Part shown: positions 61,689 through 64,000 of the stretch, piece after piece
How the letters are laid out: each line of letters opens with the position of its first letter
Position numbering within the stretch: the first letter of the stretch is position 1
Assembly (NCBI RefSeq): GCF_038181555.1
Contig: NZ_JBBWUA010000002.1
Coordinates: 186,001-250,000 of the forward strand
Reading direction: 5' to 3'
DNA length: 64,000 nucleotides
From: Desulfitobacterium sp038181555
GTDB taxonomy: Bacteria; Bacillota; Desulfitobacteriia; Desulfitobacteriales; Desulfitobacteriaceae
Notes under the pieces: model-generated
Told to the model about the DNA's origin: nothing
What the model saw: the letters and a program-made list of their open reading frames with translations, nothing else
Databases searched by the model: none
Position numbers and translations under genes: made by a program

Positions 61689-62384
61689 TTAAGAGCGTTC
61701 ACCAAATATCTGCCTGCCAACTCGGATCATCGTGGCACCCTCTTGAATTGCCCACTCAAAATCATGGCTCATCCCCATAGAAAGTTCCTTGAGGGCGACA
61801 TGAGGTATATTGTTCACCTGAAGTCGCTCGTTCAGCAAACGCAGTTGACGAAAATAACCTTGTGTCTCTTCCTGAGAAGCACCTAATGCCCCTATAGTCA
61901 TCAGGCCGTGGACCCGGACATGTTCGCAACGAGCCACTTCCGACAGAAAATCTTCCACTTCCTCGTCTAATAATCCTGCTTTCTGAGGATCGCGAGCGAT
62001 ATTAACCTGGACCAGGGTTGGCCAAATCATCTGCCGCTGTGCACCGTGATGTTCCAATGCTTTAAGCAAGCTTATCCTATCAAGGGAATGAATAAGCGTA
62101 ATCCTAGTATCTAAATACTTTACCTTATTGGTTTGCAAACGGCCAACCAGATGCCATTCACAATCCTCAGGGAGATGATCCACCTTCTCTTGCCATTCCT
62201 GAACCTTATTTTCAGCAAAGGCACGTTGTCCTGCTTCATAAGCACAGCGAACCACATCGGAACTCATAGTCTTGCTCACTGCCAGAAGCTTTATTTCGGA
62301 AGGGTTGCGTCCACTCATAGCAGCCGCCTGATTCATCCTCTGACGGATATCTGAGATATTTCCATTTATATCCAATTCGAACAC
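61689..62384 (-). CDS. yggS: YggS family pyridoxal phosphate homeostasis protein
   Basis: PLP-binding protein of the YggS/PROSC family, which keeps PLP levels in balance. The 231 residues show LLAVSKTMSSDVVRCAYEAGQRAFAENKVQEW (PLP lysine in AVSK near residue 36), WHLVGRLQTNKVKY, and LSMGMSHDFEWAIQEGATMIRVGRQIFG near the C-terminus. The start is a GTG with a weak site, so the exact N-terminus is uncertain. It lies next to sepF. Confidence 0.93.
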   Translation of the reverse strand: MFELDINGNISDIRQRMNQAAAMSGRNPSEIKLLAVSKTMSSDVVRCAYEAGQRAFAENKVQEWQEKVDHLPEDCEWHLVGRLQTNKVKYLDTRITLIHSLDRISLLKALEHHGAQRQMIWPTLVQVNIARDPQKAGLLDEEVEDFLSEVARCEHVRVHGLMTIGALGASQEETQGYFRQLRLLNERLQVNNIPHVALKELSMGMSHDFEWAIQEGATMIRVGRQIFGERS

Positions 62385-62444
62385 CGTCCATTTTGATTCA
62401 ATTCTACAAAGAATGCCTATTTCCTGCTACTTCTAGACCACAGT

Positions 62445-63500
62445 TTATAATTGTGTGACATTTTTTATATTGATAGTAAGACCATCTAGACCCGTACGGG
62501 GATTGATAATGACAGGAATACCATGGGGTAAATTCTCAACACAGACGAATTCGTCATTTTCATCCAGTATTTTTACCTTGCGGTATTGGATAGCACTTTC
62601 CTGGACTACATAAACTCCCTGTTCTTCCCCCTTAATCCAAAGGCTACTTTTAGGAATCAGAATTCCGCTAACGGTAGGCTTCACAACCAGGGCAATCTCC
62701 TGAAATCTTTGCCGGCTTGTCCCATCGATATATTGGTTGAATTGAACCACCAACCCCTGGGGATCATCAAGAAGGCGCATGATTTTAGCAGTGAAGCTTT
62801 GATCGTTGATAAGCAACTTTACATTCTTACCCACCTCATACCCCTGAGTATCCACCTTGATTACCGCTACCGTAGGCAGAAGGTTATTGACGATTTTACC
62901 GATAACCTTGCCGCTGTCCACGCTGACCCCTGAACTCTGCGCCCTCTGAGCATCCTGACTAGGCTGAGAAGCTTGAGCTTCTCTATCGCTCGGATTGCTC
63001 TGAGGTGCAGGTGCTGTGGTCTCTGCGCCGGATTCAGAGCTACCGGCAACCGTCTGTTGAAGAATTTTGCTGACATCCATGGAAAGAAGATGCTCAGGAG
63101 TCAAAAATGTTTCCAGACCATCTGTTGCGGAATATACAAGTCCACCGATCGGTGCGACTAGGGTATTCGACTGGGCTAGGTTATCCTGCCCAAGGACAAC
63201 TCCTCCCGATTGAATCGTTGCAACAGGGTCTCCTTTGCGGATTCGTTCTCCCTCTTGAACCAAAAACTTTGGTGTTCCTGCAGCAGGCGCCTTGAGGAGA
63301 GTTTCTTCACTGGCAAATACCACGGAGACTATCTGCTGATGTTTAATATCTCCTTGCTTCGCCAATTCCACCTTGAGAGAGCCTGTTAAGAAATTTGAAC
63401 GGTAAACCCAGCCCAACGAACCGATGAGGAGTAGTAGAAGAGCCCCCACCCCAACGACTCGTATCAGGCTATAGACTAGTGTCCTTGGGCTCCTCTTCAA
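62445..63500 (-). CDS. HlyD-like membrane-anchored protein in the sepF cluster
   Basis: 351 residues with an N-terminal transmembrane helix (about 11-30), a lipoyl-like barrel (LKAPAAGTPKFLVQEGERIRKGDPVATI, about 68-95), a low-complexity Ser/Gln/Ala linker (about 148-192), and a C-terminal beta-rich part (GILIPKSSLWIKGEEQGVYVV). It resembles the periplasmic-adaptor/HlyD-type proteins found in this position in Clostridia, but no transporter is adjacent. The start is a TTG with GGAGGG 7 nt ahead, 32 nt inside the end of the kinase gene. Role unknown. Confidence 0.75.
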   Translation of the reverse strand: MKRSPRTLVYSLIRVVGVGALLLLLIGSLGWVYRSNFLTGSLKVELAKQGDIKHQQIVSVVFASEETLLKAPAAGTPKFLVQEGERIRKGDPVATIQSGGVVLGQDNLAQSNTLVAPIGGLVYSATDGLETFLTPEHLLSMDVSKILQQTVAGSSESGAETTAPAPQSNPSDREAQASQPSQDAQRAQSSGVSVDSGKVIGKIVNNLLPTVAVIKVDTQGYEVGKNVKLLINDQSFTAKIMRLLDDPQGLVVQFNQYIDGTSRQRFQEIALVVKPTVSGILIPKSSLWIKGEEQGVYVVQESAIQYRKVKILDENDEFVCVENLPHGIPVIINPRTGLDGLTINIKNVTQL

Positions 63501-64000
63501 TTGTTATCCCTCCATTTCTAGTCGGTAATTCGCAGATGAAGACGGATCCCGAGCCCAACTTCGATGTCACCCAAATCTTCCCTCCAGCTCCTTCGACAAT
63601 ATGCTTAACAATACTTAATCCCAGCCCTGTTCCTCCTTGCTCACGAGAACGAGCCTTGTCCACTCGATAGAAACGCTCAAAGACACGGGGGAGATCTTCT
63701 TTAGGAATACCACAGCCTGAATCACCAAACTCTAATCGAATGGCTTGGTTAACATAAGACGCATGTAGCCACACTTCACCTTTTGCAGTATATTTCACAG
63801 CATTCTCCATCAGGTTGAGAAGTACTTGGCTCAACAAATCGATTCCCATAGCTACTTCCGGCAATTTACTAGGAATTACGACTTCAAGATCAATACTTTT
63901 AGCTTCTGCATAGGGTTCTATCACCGGTTTAATCTTTTCATATGCCTCTTGGACCCTACTTCTACCGCTGCTGACATCTGGGCGTTGGTTTTCAATTCGA
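63469..64000 (-). CDS. sensor histidine kinase, C-terminal part
   Basis: The frame is open to the right edge, so the N-terminal sensor and the phospho-acceptor His are outside the window. The ATPase domain shows the N box NLMENAVKYTAKGEV, G1 DSGCGIPKEDLP, the F box ERFYRVDKARS and G2 GGTGLGLSIVKHI. This is the PhoR/ResE-type HATPase. It overlaps the HlyD-like gene by 32 nt; the response regulator would normally lie upstream. Confidence 0.92.
   Translation of the reverse strand, partial: RIENQRPDVSSGRSRVQEAYEKIKPVIEPYAEAKSIDLEVVIPSKLPEVAMGIDLLSQVLLNLMENAVKYTAKGEVWLHASYVNQAIRLEFGDSGCGIPKEDLPRVFERFYRVDKARSREQGGTGLGLSIVKHIVEGAGGKIWVTSKLGSGSVFICELPTRNGGITIEEEPKDTSL

Noticed and set aside
1..64000. 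tRNA, rRNA genes, CRISPR arrays, intact insertion sequences or prophage
   Set aside because: No cloverleaf, no rRNA signature, no regularly spaced repeats with spacers, and no transposase or integrase frame was seen by eye.

Overview
The window looks like a low-to-moderate G+C Clostridia chromosome, most likely a Desulfitobacterium-type member of the Peptococcaceae/Desulfitobacteriaceae. The reasons are the Firmicutes gene order (sepF-yggT-ylmH-divIVA-ileS, then yteA-lspA-rluD-pyrR), strong AGGAGG ribosome sites with TTG/GTG starts, RemA and PyrR/T-box regulation, and an anaerobic respiratory set (pentaheme c cytochrome, membrane cytochrome b, FMN/FAD lipoprotein reductase, menaquinone gene menA). 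The genus is inferred from gene content; no database search was possible. No rRNA, tRNA, CRISPR array, phage or intact insertion sequence was seen. Layout: 1-4.9 kb holds rsmB (cut by the left edge), fmt, def, priA and a YbjQ protein, all on the minus strand, with a palindromic element between fmt and def. 5-10.4 kb is plus strand: a PyrR-attenuated uracil permease, a flavodoxin, a gamma-glutamyltransferase-like enzyme and an MFS transporter. 10.5-14.9 kb is a minus-strand housekeeping cluster running yicC-remA-gmk-rpoZ-coaBC-metK. 15-18.7 kb is a TetR regulator divergent from an ABC/HlyD export operon. 18.7-20.6 kb is an ECF sigma factor with a membrane-anchored propeller partner. 20.9-27 kb carries dapF, a small membrane protein, a Ca2+ P-type ATPase and rqcH. 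27.2-31.6 kb is a respiratory island: a MerR regulator divergent from an FMN/FAD lipoprotein reductase, followed by pentaheme cytochrome c, cytochrome b and a 36-residue membrane protein. 31.8-42.9 kb is a complete UMP operon, pyrR-pyrB-pyrC-carA-carB-pyrK-pyrD-pyrF-pyrE. PyrR attenuators lie before pyrR and pyrB, and a third lies before the distant uracil permease, so synthesis and uptake share one UMP-sensing switch. 43-49.7 kb carries rluD, lspA, yteA, a DUF5665-like gene, menA, a possible cysteine peptidase, a BaiN-type flavoprotein and pduL. 49.9-54.7 kb is the glycine cleavage operon gcvT-gcvH-gcvPA-gcvPB behind a tandem glycine riboswitch. 54.8-64 kb has a soluble chemoreceptor, ileS behind an Ile T-box, an unknown gene, divIVA, ylmH, yggT, sepF, yggS, a HlyD-like protein and a sensor kinase cut by the right edge. 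Most of the window is conserved core. The least explained parts are the 36-residue protein and its cytochromes, the sigma/propeller pair, the cysteine-peptidase-like protein, the unknown gene beside divIVA, the soluble chemoreceptor next to the gcv operon, and the short palindromic and tandem repeats.
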